NCBI RefSeq assembly: GCF_002104795.1 | Contig: NZ_NCXO01000001.1 | Coordinates: 155,576-219,575, forward strand | Length of the DNA: 64,000 nt | Source: Mycolicibacillus koreensis | GTDB lineage: Bacteria; Actinomycetota; Actinomycetes; Mycobacteriales; Mycobacteriaceae | Reading direction: 5' to 3' | Shown here: piece after piece, positions 58,501 through 64,000 of the stretch | How positions within the stretch are numbered: the stretch's first letter is position 1 | Layout: every line of letters starts with the position of its first letter | Translations under genes and position numbers: made by a program | The notes under the pieces: model-generated | Database searches by the model: none | What the model saw: the letters and a program-made list of their open reading frames with translations, nothing else | Told to the model about the DNA's origin: nothing

Positions 58501-58562
58501 CCGCCGTGCGCAAGGCGCTGATCGGCGCCGACACCGCGGGTCAGGAACCCGAGCGGTCGTAG
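55533..58562 (+). CDS. Alpha/beta-hydrolase (PhaC-like) fused to acyl-adenylate ligase-like domain
   Basis: A giant fusion of 1,009 residues (996 from ATG 55572). The first 375 residues are a PHA-synthase-like hydrolase: LMVHPMMMAADMWD, nucleophile elbow HLAGYSQGGMFCYQ, acid in VGEVDDIGQP, base His in LRAGHFGLVVG. After a linker, about 475-980 resemble an AMP-binding acyl-CoA synthetase (LLFDGRVHTYEAVNRRINNV, GVLMETRPSALVAIAALSRL), but the P-loop region reads AFSRVGGELVAKQIT instead of TSGTTGxPK, so adenylation is doubtful. Rv1683, annotated as bifunctional acyl-CoA synthase/lipase and linked to triacylglycerol metabolism, is the counterpart, by memory. It overlaps the next gene by 22 bases tail to tail. 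Confidence 0.85.
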   Translation: MAGSARQGSNALEMNLSAVKRPLDRLMATAQNGLEVLRLGGLETGSVPSPFQIVESVPMYKLRRYFPPDSRPGQPPAGPPVLMVHPMMMAADMWDVTRDEGAVGILHAAGLDAWVIDFGSPDKVEGGMDRDLADHVVALSEAIDTVRATTGHDVHLAGYSQGGMFCYQTAAYRRSKNIASIVAFGSPVDALASLPMGVPSDLATTAANFMADHVFTRLDIPSWLARTGFQMMDPLKTAKARLEFVRQLHDREALLAREQQRRFLDSDGWIAWSGPAISELLKLFIAHNRMMTGGFAIRGQLVTLTDITCPILAFVGEVDDIGQPPAVRGIRRAAPNSDVYEYLLRAGHFGLVVGSKAAELTWPTVADWVLWIVEQGPKPAGIVPMADQPAEHADSGVPISSRVAHGLGEASEMVLTLARGAATAVVAANKSVRTLAIETVRTLPRLARLGQINDHTRISLGRIIDEQAADAPAGEFLLFDGRVHTYEAVNRRINNVVRGLIEVGVRQGDHVGVLMETRPSALVAIAALSRLGAVSVLMPPGSDLATAVQIGGVSELLTDPTNLDAARGLPCQVLVLGGGEARDLHLPDDSDVIDMEQIDPDAVTLPGWYRANPGYARDLAFIAFSRVGGELVAKQITNYRWALSAFGTASAASLDHTDTVYCLTPLHHESGLLVSLGGAVVGGTRIALSRGLRPDRFVAEVRQYGVTVVSYTWAMLDEVIKDPGFALHGNHPVRLFIGSGLPTGLWQRVTEAFAPAHVVEFFATTDGQAVLANVSGAKVGSKGRPLPGAGEAQLAAYDAEHDLILETDDGFVQVAETDEVGVLLARSRGPIDPAASVKRGVFAPADTWVSTEYLFWRDADGDYWLAGGRGAVIHTARGVVYPVPVTDALGLINGVDLAATYAVTVGSTQYAIAAITVTAGATVTPAGLHEAMAQLPVGEPPDLVHVVATLPLSSTYRPTTGDLPHAGLPKAGRTTWYLDAETGQYKRLTAAVRKALIGADTAGQEPERS

Positions 58563-59314
58563 AGGCTGGCGACCCACGGTTCGGCGCAGAACCGGTGCTG
58601 GGCCCCTGCCGGATCGATGCCGGCGTCGCGGAGTGCCGCGGTGCGCGCCGCCAGCGCCCCCGGCGGGTAATCGTCCTCGCTCAACGCGCACTTGGTGGCG
58701 CCGTGGGTCTCCCAGTCCACATGCCCGGGCGGATCGGCCCAGTCGGCGGCCTGCACCCGCAGTTCGGCCACCGTGACCAGATGGTCGTCGACGAACCGCG
58801 AGAGGGTCACGGTGCCCGCGCGCGCCCCGAGGTGGGCGTATTGAGCGGTGAATCCGTCGGCGGTCTGCCAGAAGGTGCGGAATCCGAACACCTCGCCGGC
58901 CGGGGCGTACGTCGTCTCCTCGCCCCGGGCACGCCACACCGTCATGGTCTCCCCGCCGGTGCCGCCGGAGTCGGTGATGATCAGCAGTTCGTCGCGCCCG
59001 TCGGCATCGAGATCGCGCAGCAGGTACCGCGGACCGTAGTCGTGGTCGGTGTCCTCGGTGATGACCTGGGGGCTGCCCCGGCCCGGGGCGATCACGGTGA
59101 CCGCGGTGCGATAGCTGTGCGGCCCGACGGTGGTGGTGTGACCCTCGAACGTCAGTCCGAGCCGGTCGGTGGAGACGGTGCGGCAGTCGCTGGCCGCTCC
59201 GATGGCGGGGCGCTCGATGTCGGAGCAGTCGGGCATCTCGTCACCGCGCGCCGGGGACGCCGCGAGCAGCGCCACAGCGAACACCGTCGTCCCGATCGGC
59301 GCCCACCGCATCAT
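58541..59314 (-). CDS. Secreted protein with an EF-hand-like calcium loop
   Basis: A 257-residue protein with a signal peptide (MMRWAPIGTTVFAVALLAAS, cleavage likely after ARG). The mature part contains RDLDADGRDELLIITDSGG, a DxDxDG loop like those of FG-GAP or dockerin calcium sites, and four cysteines after cleavage (DCSD, DCRT, KCALS, FCAEP) that could form two disulphides. Family not recognised. Start at 59314 (ATG) or 59311 (ATG). It is convergent with the fusion gene and divergent from the Trm112-like gene. Confidence 0.75.
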   Translation of the reverse strand: MMRWAPIGTTVFAVALLAASPARGDEMPDCSDIERPAIGAASDCRTVSTDRLGLTFEGHTTTVGPHSYRTAVTVIAPGRGSPQVITEDTDHDYGPRYLLRDLDADGRDELLIITDSGGTGGETMTVWRARGEETTYAPAGEVFGFRTFWQTADGFTAQYAHLGARAGTVTLSRFVDDHLVTVAELRVQAADWADPPGHVDWETHGATKCALSEDDYPPGALAARTAALRDAGIDPAGAQHRFCAEPWVASLYDRSGS

Positions 59315-59338
59315 GACCTGGATCTTAGGTCGCCGGGT

Positions 59339-59349
59339 TAGGCTGCGGT
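59339..59349 (+). promoter_or_regulatory. Leaderless-type -10 for the Trm112-like gene
   Basis: TAGGCT at 59339-59344 ends five bases before the GTG at 59350. Confidence 0.4.
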
Positions 59350-59592
59350 GTGTCTTCTGCTCAGCCCGCCGCGCCCGCCTGGTTGCCGGAGTTGCTCCCG
59401 CTGCTGGTCTGCCCCGACGACCGGGGTCCGCTGTTGGCCTGCGGGCCGACCGTGCTCTACAACCCGCGGCTCCGGCGCGCCTATCGCATCGATGACGGCA
59501 TCCCGGTGCTGCTCATCGACGAGGCTCGCGACGTCGACGACGACGAACACGAGCGCCTCATGGCCGCAGCGGATCCGGCAGCTCCCCGCTGA
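59350..59592 (+). CDS. Trm112-family small zinc-ribbon-like protein
   Basis: An 80-residue Trm112/UPF0434 protein. The core is LPELLPLLVCPDDRGPLLAC followed by YNPRLRRAYRIDDGIPVLLI. In other organisms Trm112 activates methyltransferases; bacterial versions are little studied. Only two cysteines are present (CPDD and ACG), so a zinc site would be incomplete. Its last 35 bases overlap the convergent TetR gene. Confidence 0.85.
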   Translation: MSSAQPAAPAWLPELLPLLVCPDDRGPLLACGPTVLYNPRLRRAYRIDDGIPVLLIDEARDVDDDEHERLMAAADPAAPR

Positions 59593-60178
59593 GATAGCGC
59601 TGCAGCGTCGGGCCGATCATCGCGACGACCGCGTCGGCGGGCAGCGACGCCATCGGCTCCAATCCGACGATGTAGCGCGCCACCACGATCCCCATCAGCT
59701 GGCTGGCCACGAATTCCGCCCGCACCACACCGCTGCCCGGCGGATCGTCGGCCCGCGCGGACAGCTCGGCCACGACGATGTCGCGGAAGAACGACCGCGC
59801 CAGTGGGACGTCGCCGCCGGTGAGCAGCGTGCGCAAGGTGGCCAACAGTCCGGCGCCGGCCGCGGAATCCCACAGTGTCAACAGGATCGCGGGCAAGCGG
59901 TGCCCGAGTTCGTCCAGGGGCAGTTCCCGCAGCGGGATCAGGATGGTCATCGGGTCCACGGGTGCGTCGATCGCCGCGGCGAACAACTGTTGTTTGGTGC
60001 CGAAATAGTGGTGCACCAGGGCGGAGTCGACGCCGGCGGCGGCAGCGATGGCCCGCACGGAGGTGCCGGCGAACCCGCGGTTGGCGAACAGGTCGCGCGC
60101 GTTGGTCAGGATCCGTTCGCGGGTGTCGCTGTGCCCCGGCGGGCGGCCGCGGCGCCGCCGGGCGGCGTCGGCACTCAC
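59558..60178 (-). CDS. TetR-family repressor of the adjacent ABC-2 exporter
   Basis: A 206-residue TetR regulator. The N-terminal helix-turn-helix is SDTRERILTNARDLFANRGF, TSVRAIAAAAGVDSALVHHY, FGTKQQLF; the rest is a ligand-binding helical domain. An arginine-rich N-terminus (ARRRRGRPPG) precedes it. The GTG at 60178 overlaps the permease stop by four bases, so it is the third gene of the exporter operon and should control it through the tandem palindromes at 61701-61731. Confidence 0.93.
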   Translation of the reverse strand: MSADAARRRRGRPPGHSDTRERILTNARDLFANRGFAGTSVRAIAAAAGVDSALVHHYFGTKQQLFAAAIDAPVDPMTILIPLRELPLDELGHRLPAILLTLWDSAAGAGLLATLRTLLTGGDVPLARSFFRDIVVAELSARADDPPGSGVVRAEFVASQLMGIVVARYIVGLEPMASLPADAVVAMIGPTLQRYLSGELPDPLRP

Positions 60179-60969
60179 GGCGTCCGGCGCCGCAGCGTCG
60201 CCGCCGCCAGGCCGAGCGCGGCGAGCGCGAAGCCGATCACCACGGCGATGTCGCGCGCGGCGATCCCGGTGAGGCCCGGGTGGGCACCGACCTGTTGGAG
60301 CGCCTCGAGCGCGTAGCTCGCGGGCATGACGTTGCTGATCCATTGCAGCCAGTCGGCCATCACCGGACGCGGCACGATGATCCCGGCGAGCAGCAGCTGC
60401 GGCACCATCACCACCGGGATGAACTGGACCGCCTGGAATTCGGTGCGGGCGAACGCACTGCACAACAGGCCAAGGCCCACTCCGAGGATCGCGTTGACGA
60501 TCGCGATCAGAAACACCCAGGCGGGATTGCCTTCGGTGCGAAATCCCAAGAACCAGAACGACACCGCACACGCCAAACTGGCCTGGGCAACAGCGGCCAC
60601 AGAGAACGCTGTGCCGTAGGCGGCCAGCAGGTCCAACCGGCGCAGCGGGGTGGTCAGGATCCGCTCAAGGGTGCCCGAGGCACGTTCGCGCTGCATCGTG
60701 ATCGAGGTGATGATGAACATCAAAAACAGCGGGAACAGCCCCAGCAGGATCAGACAGGCGGTGCTGAACGGCGGCGGGCTGCCCGGCGGGTGTGGGGCGT
60801 TTTCGAACATGAAGTACATCAACGTGATGATCGCCGTGGGCACCACCACGATCATCGCCACGCTGCGCCGGTCGGTGGCCAGCTGGCGCAGGATCCGCGC
60901 CGTGGTGGCCAGATACGGCCGTAGCCCCCAGCGCAATCGGCCACCGCGGGGGCCGTCGGGCGTCCTCAC
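60175..60969 (-). CDS. ABC-2 type exporter permease
   Basis: A 264-residue ABC-2 permease (DrrB/daunorubicin-exporter-like) with six membrane segments. The first is VAMIVVVPTAIITLMYFMF; the cytoplasmic motif ITMQRERASGTLERILTTPL is the classical ABC-2 signature, followed by QFIPVVMVPQLLLAGIIVP and the late WLQWISNVMPASYALEAL. GTG 60969 overlaps the ATPase stop and the stop overlaps the TetR gene. Substrate unknown; drugs or lipids are usual. Confidence 0.94.
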   Translation of the reverse strand: MRTPDGPRGGRLRWGLRPYLATTARILRQLATDRRSVAMIVVVPTAIITLMYFMFENAPHPPGSPPPFSTACLILLGLFPLFLMFIITSITMQRERASGTLERILTTPLRRLDLLAAYGTAFSVAAVAQASLACAVSFWFLGFRTEGNPAWVFLIAIVNAILGVGLGLLCSAFARTEFQAVQFIPVVMVPQLLLAGIIVPRPVMADWLQWISNVMPASYALEALQQVGAHPGLTGIAARDIAVVIGFALAALGLAAATLRRRTP

Positions 60970-61724
60970 CCCCGGGCGTCGGCGGTGCTGCGCCGAATGA
61001 TCGACAGGAACGCGTCTTCCAGTGACGTGCATCCGGTGTCCTTTCGCAACTCGGTGGGGGAGGTGTGGGCCAACAGCCGCCCGTCGCGCAGCAGGAGCAG
61101 CCGCCCGCAGTGGTCGGCTTCGTCCATGACGTGGCTGGAGATCAGCAGCGTGCTGCCGGCCTTCGCCAACGCGTCGAATTGTGCCCACAGTTCGGTGCGC
61201 AGCACCGGGTCGAGCCCGACGGTGGGCTCGTCGAGCACCAGCAGGGCCGGGCGGGCGACCAGCGCACACGCCAACGACACCCGGATGCGTTGACCGCCGG
61301 AGAGGTCCGCGGCGAAGTTGGTGCGCTGGTCGGTGAGCCCGACGGTGTCCACGGCGGCGTCGGCGTCGCCGGTCGCCGCCCCGTACAGCGCGGCGAAATA
61401 GCGCACGTTGTCGATGACCCGCAGGTCGGGGTAGACGGTCGGATCCTGGGTGACGTAGCCGACCCGGCGGCGCAGCCACGCCGACCCGGCGGGGCGCCCG
61501 AGCACGGTTACCGCGCCCGACTCCACGATCTGGGTGCCGACGATGCAGCGCATCAGCGTGGTCTTGCCGCATCCCGACGGGCCCAGCAGTCCGGTGATGG
61601 TGCCGCGGGGGATCTGCAGGCTGAGGTCGTGCAGGACCGGACGGCCACCGCGCACCACCTGCAACCGGTCGACGCGGACCGCGGGCTCGACAGCCCTTAA
61701 TTCATCAACTGATGAACTCATCAT
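60966..61724 (-). CDS. ABC-2 type exporter ATPase
   Basis: A 252-residue ATPase: Walker [11 protein letters not shown]-loop [13 protein letters not shown], signature [15 protein letters not shown], Walker [13 protein letters not shown], switch His in [12 protein letters not shown], the DrrA-like pattern. Start at ATG 61724 or 61721; both lie inside the second operator palindrome, and the promoter upstream would make the message leaderless. First gene of the ATPase-permease-TetR operon. Confidence 0.94.
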   Translation of the reverse strand: MMSSSVDELRAVEPAVRVDRLQVVRGGRPVLHDLSLQIPRGTITGLLGPSGCGKTTLMRCIVGTQIVESGAVTVLGRPAGSAWLRRRVGYVTQDPTVYPDLRVIDNVRYFAALYGAATGDADAAVDTVGLTDQRTNFAADLSGGQRIRVSLACALVARPALLVLDEPTVGLDPVLRTELWAQFDALAKAGSTLLISSHVMDEADHCGRLLLLRDGRLLAHTSPTELRKDTGCTSLEDAFLSIIRRSTADARG

Positions 61725-61731
61725 GTGATGA
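61701..61731. promoter_or_regulatory. Tandem TetR operators over the exporter start
   Basis: Two palindromes of the form TCATCA-nn-TGATGA: TTCATCA-AC-TGATGAA (61701-61716) and TCATCA-TG-TGATGA (61718-61731), centres 16 bases apart. The second touches the -10 and contains the start codon. Confidence 0.8.
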
Positions 61732-61759
61732 ATATGAACCACCGGGGGCGGGATGTCAA
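61731..61759 (-). promoter_or_regulatory. Promoter of the ABC-2 exporter operon
   Basis: On the minus strand a perfect TTGACA (61759-61754) lies 17 bases upstream of CATATT (61736-61731). The distance from the -10 to ATG 61724 is six bases, so transcription should start on the start codon, under the operators. Confidence 0.7.
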
Positions 61760-61783
61760 CACCGGTTGGGCAGAATCGAGGCG

Positions 61784-62395
61784 ATGGGCCCCGACGAACT
61801 GCAGACCGAACCGCTGGCCGCGGCCCGTCGTGTTCTCGGCGCGACGCTGACCGGGCGCGGAGTGCGCGCGGTCATCGTCGAGGTCGAGGCCTACGGCGGG
61901 GTCCCCGACGGCCCGTGGCCGGACCCGGCCGCGCACTCCTATCGGGGGCCGACCGGGCGCAACCGGGTGATGTTCGGCCCGCCCGGGCACCTGTACACCT
62001 ACCGCAGCTACGGCATCCACATCTGCGCCAACGTCGCCTGCGGCCCCGACGGCACCGCGGCGGCCGCGCTGCTGCGGGCCGCGGCGATCGTCGACGGGGC
62101 CGCCGTGGCCCGGGCGCGCCGCGGCGAGCAGCACCGGCCGGTGGCGCTGGCGCGCGGGCCGGGAAATCTGTGTGCCGCGCTGGGGATCACCCTCGACGAC
62201 AACGGTCTGGACCTGTTCGACCCGACCAGCCCGGTGCGGTTGACCCTCAACGCCCCGCAGCCCGCGGCGACCGGCCCCCGGGTCGGGGTCAGCAGCGCCG
62301 CCGACCGGCGTTGGCGGCTCTGGCTGCCCGACCACCCGGAGGTGTCGAGTTACAAACGCAGCCCCCGGGCACCGGCACCGGGGGACAGCGACTGA
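61784..62395 (+). CDS. mpg: 3-methyladenine DNA glycosylase (AAG/Mpg family)
   Basis: A 203-residue AAG-family glycosylase that removes alkylated purines and hypoxanthine. Recognisable parts: [20 protein letters not shown], with the water-activating Glu in [41 protein letters not shown] with the intercalating Tyr, and [15 protein letters not shown]. The ATG at 61784 fits the family; a CAGAAT element ends seven bases upstream. It is 24 bases before tyrS and divergent from the exporter operon. Confidence 0.95.
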   Translation: MGPDELQTEPLAAARRVLGATLTGRGVRAVIVEVEAYGGVPDGPWPDPAAHSYRGPTGRNRVMFGPPGHLYTYRSYGIHICANVACGPDGTAAAALLRAAAIVDGAAVARARRGEQHRPVALARGPGNLCAALGITLDDNGLDLFDPTSPVRLTLNAPQPAATGPRVGVSSAADRRWRLWLPDHPEVSSYKRSPRAPAPGDSD

Positions 62396-62419
62396 CGGGC
62401 GTTCTGCGAAACTTCCCCC

Positions 62420-63730
62420 ATGGGTAGCCCTTCGGAGATTCTCGACGAGCTCGACTGGCGGGGGCTGATCGCGCAGTCCACCGATCGGGACGCACTGACC
62501 GCCGCCACGCGCAGCCCGCTGACCGTGTACGCCGGCTTCGATCCGACCGCACCGAGCCTGCACGCCGGGCATTTGGTGCCGCTGTTGACGCTGCGCCGGT
62601 TCCAGCAGGCCGGCCATCGCCCGATCGTGTTGGCCGGCGGGGCGACCGGACTGATCGGCGACCCCCGCGACGCCGGGGAGCGCACGCTGCAGTCGTCGGA
62701 CACGGTCGCGGCGTGGGTGGGCCGCATCGGCGAGCAGTTGGCGCGCTTCGTCGACTTCGATGACGGGCCCACCGGCGCGATCGTGGAGAACAACCTGGAT
62801 TGGACACAGCGGCTCAGCGCGGTGGACTTCCTCCGCGATCTGGGCAAGCACTTCTCGGTGAACACCATGCTCGACCGCGAGACCGTGCGCCGGCGGCTGG
62901 ACTCCGACGGCATCTCCTACACCGAGTTCAGCTACATGCTGCTGCAGGCCAACGACTACGTCGAGCTGCACCGCCGCCACGGGTGCACCCTGCAGATCGG
63001 CGGCTCCGACCAGTGGGGCAACATCGTCGCCGGGGTGCGACTGGTACGCCAACAGCTCGGGCAGACCGTGCACGCCCTGACGGTGCCCCTGGTCACCGCG
63101 GCCGACGGGACGAAATTCGGTAAGTCCACCGGTGGCGGCAACCTGTGGCTGGACCCGGAGCTGACCAGCCCGTACGCCTTCTACCAGTATTTCGTCAACA
63201 CCGCCGACGCCGACGTAATGCGCTACCTGCGCTGGTTCACGTTCTCATCGGCCGAGGAACTGGCCGAGCTGGAGACCGCCACCGCCGAACGTCCCCAGCA
63301 ACGCGCCGCGCAGCGGCGGCTGGCCCGCGAGATCACCACCCTGGTGCACGGGCAGGCCGCCACCACCGCCGTCGAGCAGGCCAGCCAGGCACTGTTCGGC
63401 CGCGGCGACCTCGGCGGGCTCGACGAGGCCACCCTCGGCGCCGCGCTCGCCGAGACGCCGGTCGCCCGCCTGACCCCCGGCGACCCGGACGGCATCGTGG
63501 ACCTGTTGGTCGCCAGCGGGCTCTCGGCGAGCAAGGGCGCGGCCCGGCGCACGATCGGCGAGGGCGGGGTCTCGGTGAACAACGTCCGGATCGACAGCGT
63601 CGAGTGGGCCCCGAGCGTCGGCGACTTCCTGCACGGCCGCTGGCTGGTGCTGCGACGTGGCAAGCGCCACATTGCGGGCGTCGAGGCCGGCCCCGGCGTC
63701 CACGGTGCCACCGCCGACACCGCCAAGTAG
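62420..63730 (+). CDS. tyrS: Tyrosyl-tRNA synthetase
   Basis: A 436-residue class I synthetase, bacterial TyrRS type. HIGH motif is in [16 protein letters not shown] (HAGH), tyrosine pocket [14 protein letters not shown] and [16 protein letters not shown] equivalent is [11 protein letters not shown] (KFGKS). The C-terminal S4-like RNA-binding domain is [20 protein letters not shown] and beyond. Normal length. An rRNA promoter begins 30 bases after its stop. Confidence 0.98.
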   Translation: MGSPSEILDELDWRGLIAQSTDRDALTAATRSPLTVYAGFDPTAPSLHAGHLVPLLTLRRFQQAGHRPIVLAGGATGLIGDPRDAGERTLQSSDTVAAWVGRIGEQLARFVDFDDGPTGAIVENNLDWTQRLSAVDFLRDLGKHFSVNTMLDRETVRRRLDSDGISYTEFSYMLLQANDYVELHRRHGCTLQIGGSDQWGNIVAGVRLVRQQLGQTVHALTVPLVTAADGTKFGKSTGGGNLWLDPELTSPYAFYQYFVNTADADVMRYLRWFTFSSAEELAELETATAERPQQRAAQRRLAREITTLVHGQAATTAVEQASQALFGRGDLGGLDEATLGAALAETPVARLTPGDPDGIVDLLVASGLSASKGAARRTIGEGGVSVNNVRIDSVEWAPSVGDFLHGRWLVLRRGKRHIAGVEAGPGVHGATADTAK

Positions 63731-63760
63731 CGCAGCGAGATACCGGCCCTAGCAGGGGAT

Positions 63761-63789
63761 TTGACTCCCAGCCGCCCCTCACGTAACTT
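63761..63789 (+). promoter_or_regulatory. rRNA operon promoter
   Basis: TTGACT (63761-63766), 17 bases, then TAACTT (63784-63789): a near-consensus sigma-A promoter in the gap after tyrS. It would drive a leader of more than 200 bases leading into 16S rRNA beyond the window. Confidence 0.85.
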
Positions 63790-63796
63790 ATGAGTC

Positions 63797-64000
63797 GTCG
63801 CCGCGACGCGGGATTCCCGCGCCAGCGCGGCGGCGTCCCAGAGGAGACACCACTTCGGTGGGTTTCCTCGCCGTCCGCTCTACGTCCTACGGCTAATCGC
63901 CGGCGGTCGTCGCGCGGCCGGAGCAGGGTGTGTTGTTTGAGAACTCAATAGTGTGTTTGGTGGTTTTTGTTTGTTGTTGTTTTTTGCCACATTCTTGGCC
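63797..64000 (+). ncRNA. Pre-16S rRNA leader (partial)
   Basis: The last 200 bases are the external leader of an rRNA operon. A GC-rich part with short hairpins is followed by a T/G-rich tail (63951-63990), the processing region seen upstream of mycobacterial 16S genes. The mature 16S 5' end is not reached. No protein gene is visible here. Confidence 0.85.
63931..63946 (+). promoter_or_regulatory. boxA antitermination element
   Basis: TGTTGTTTGAGAACTC matches the mycobacterial rRNA boxA, where NusB/NusE assemble to stop early termination of the untranslated transcript. Confidence 0.85.

Overview
The window is high-GC actinobacterial DNA. Gene order and protein sequence point to a Mycobacterium in the broad sense. 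Cytochrome bd genes, a membrane adenylyl cyclase, the ANTAR regulator PdtaR, polA, rpsA, coaE, uvrB, uvrA, infC-rpmI-rplT, pheST, argCJBDFRGH, an mpg/tyrS pair and an rRNA leader follow the order I remember for the Rv1620-Rv1689 part of the M. tuberculosis map. That comparison is from memory, not a search. Several M. tuberculosis landmarks are missing here (lysX between uvrA and infC, PE/PPE genes, the pks block after argH). tyrS is followed directly by an rRNA promoter and pre-16S leader. That arrangement is known from non-tuberculous mycobacteria with a second rRNA operon, so such a species is likely; I do not name one.

Region by region. 1-5129 (minus): cydA-cydB-cydD-cydC, terminal oxidase bd and its CydDC exporter; cydC runs off the left edge. 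5220-13467: a DUF308 membrane protein, then what looks like an accessory block: a polar amino-acid ABC importer, an alpha/beta-hydrolase esterase, a histidine kinase/LuxR regulator pair and a large DUF2339 membrane protein. 13457-16447 (minus): a fused hot-dog dehydratase, a mycothiol-dependent-isomerase-like protein and adenylyl cyclase Cya. 16570-19773: a frameshifted small gene, an unusual tRNA (anticodon CAA), PdtaR, a DUF167 protein and a thiolase-like/DUF35 pair. 19869-28751: polA, rpsA, coaE fused to a GrpB-like domain, two small genes on the other strand and uvrB. 28748-34517: an MFS exporter coupled to uvrB, a universal stress protein, a metallo-hydrolase and uvrA. 34507-37646: two small genes, then a structured leader ahead of infC-rpmI-rplT and an rRNA methyltransferase. 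37658-43456: a DUF2236 oxygenase-like gene, a second adenylyl cyclase and pheST. 43494-51883: an eight-gene arginine cluster behind a probable ARG box, the first six genes joined by 4-base overlaps. 51884-52224: decayed TPR fragments in opposite orientations. 52225-59592: an MPT63-like secreted protein, an ABC-F ATPase, acyl-CoA thioesterase II, a giant hydrolase-acyl-adenylate-ligase fusion, a secreted protein and a Trm112-like protein. 59558-63730: an ABC-2 efflux operon with its own TetR and tandem operators, then mpg and tyrS. 63761-64000: rRNA promoter, leader and boxA; 16S lies beyond the window.

Themes. Genome maintenance is concentrated here (polA, uvrA, uvrB, mpg). cAMP signalling recurs: two class III cyclases plus a universal stress protein of a cAMP-binding family. 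Many genes have a -10 hexamer placed so that transcription would begin on the start codon, the leaderless architecture common in mycobacteria. No CRISPR array, complete insertion sequence or prophage was seen. The least explained items are the long inverted repeat before uvrB, the class-I-shaped CAA tRNA, the multi-hairpin infC leader, the operator pairs, and the inverted TPR relic after argH.
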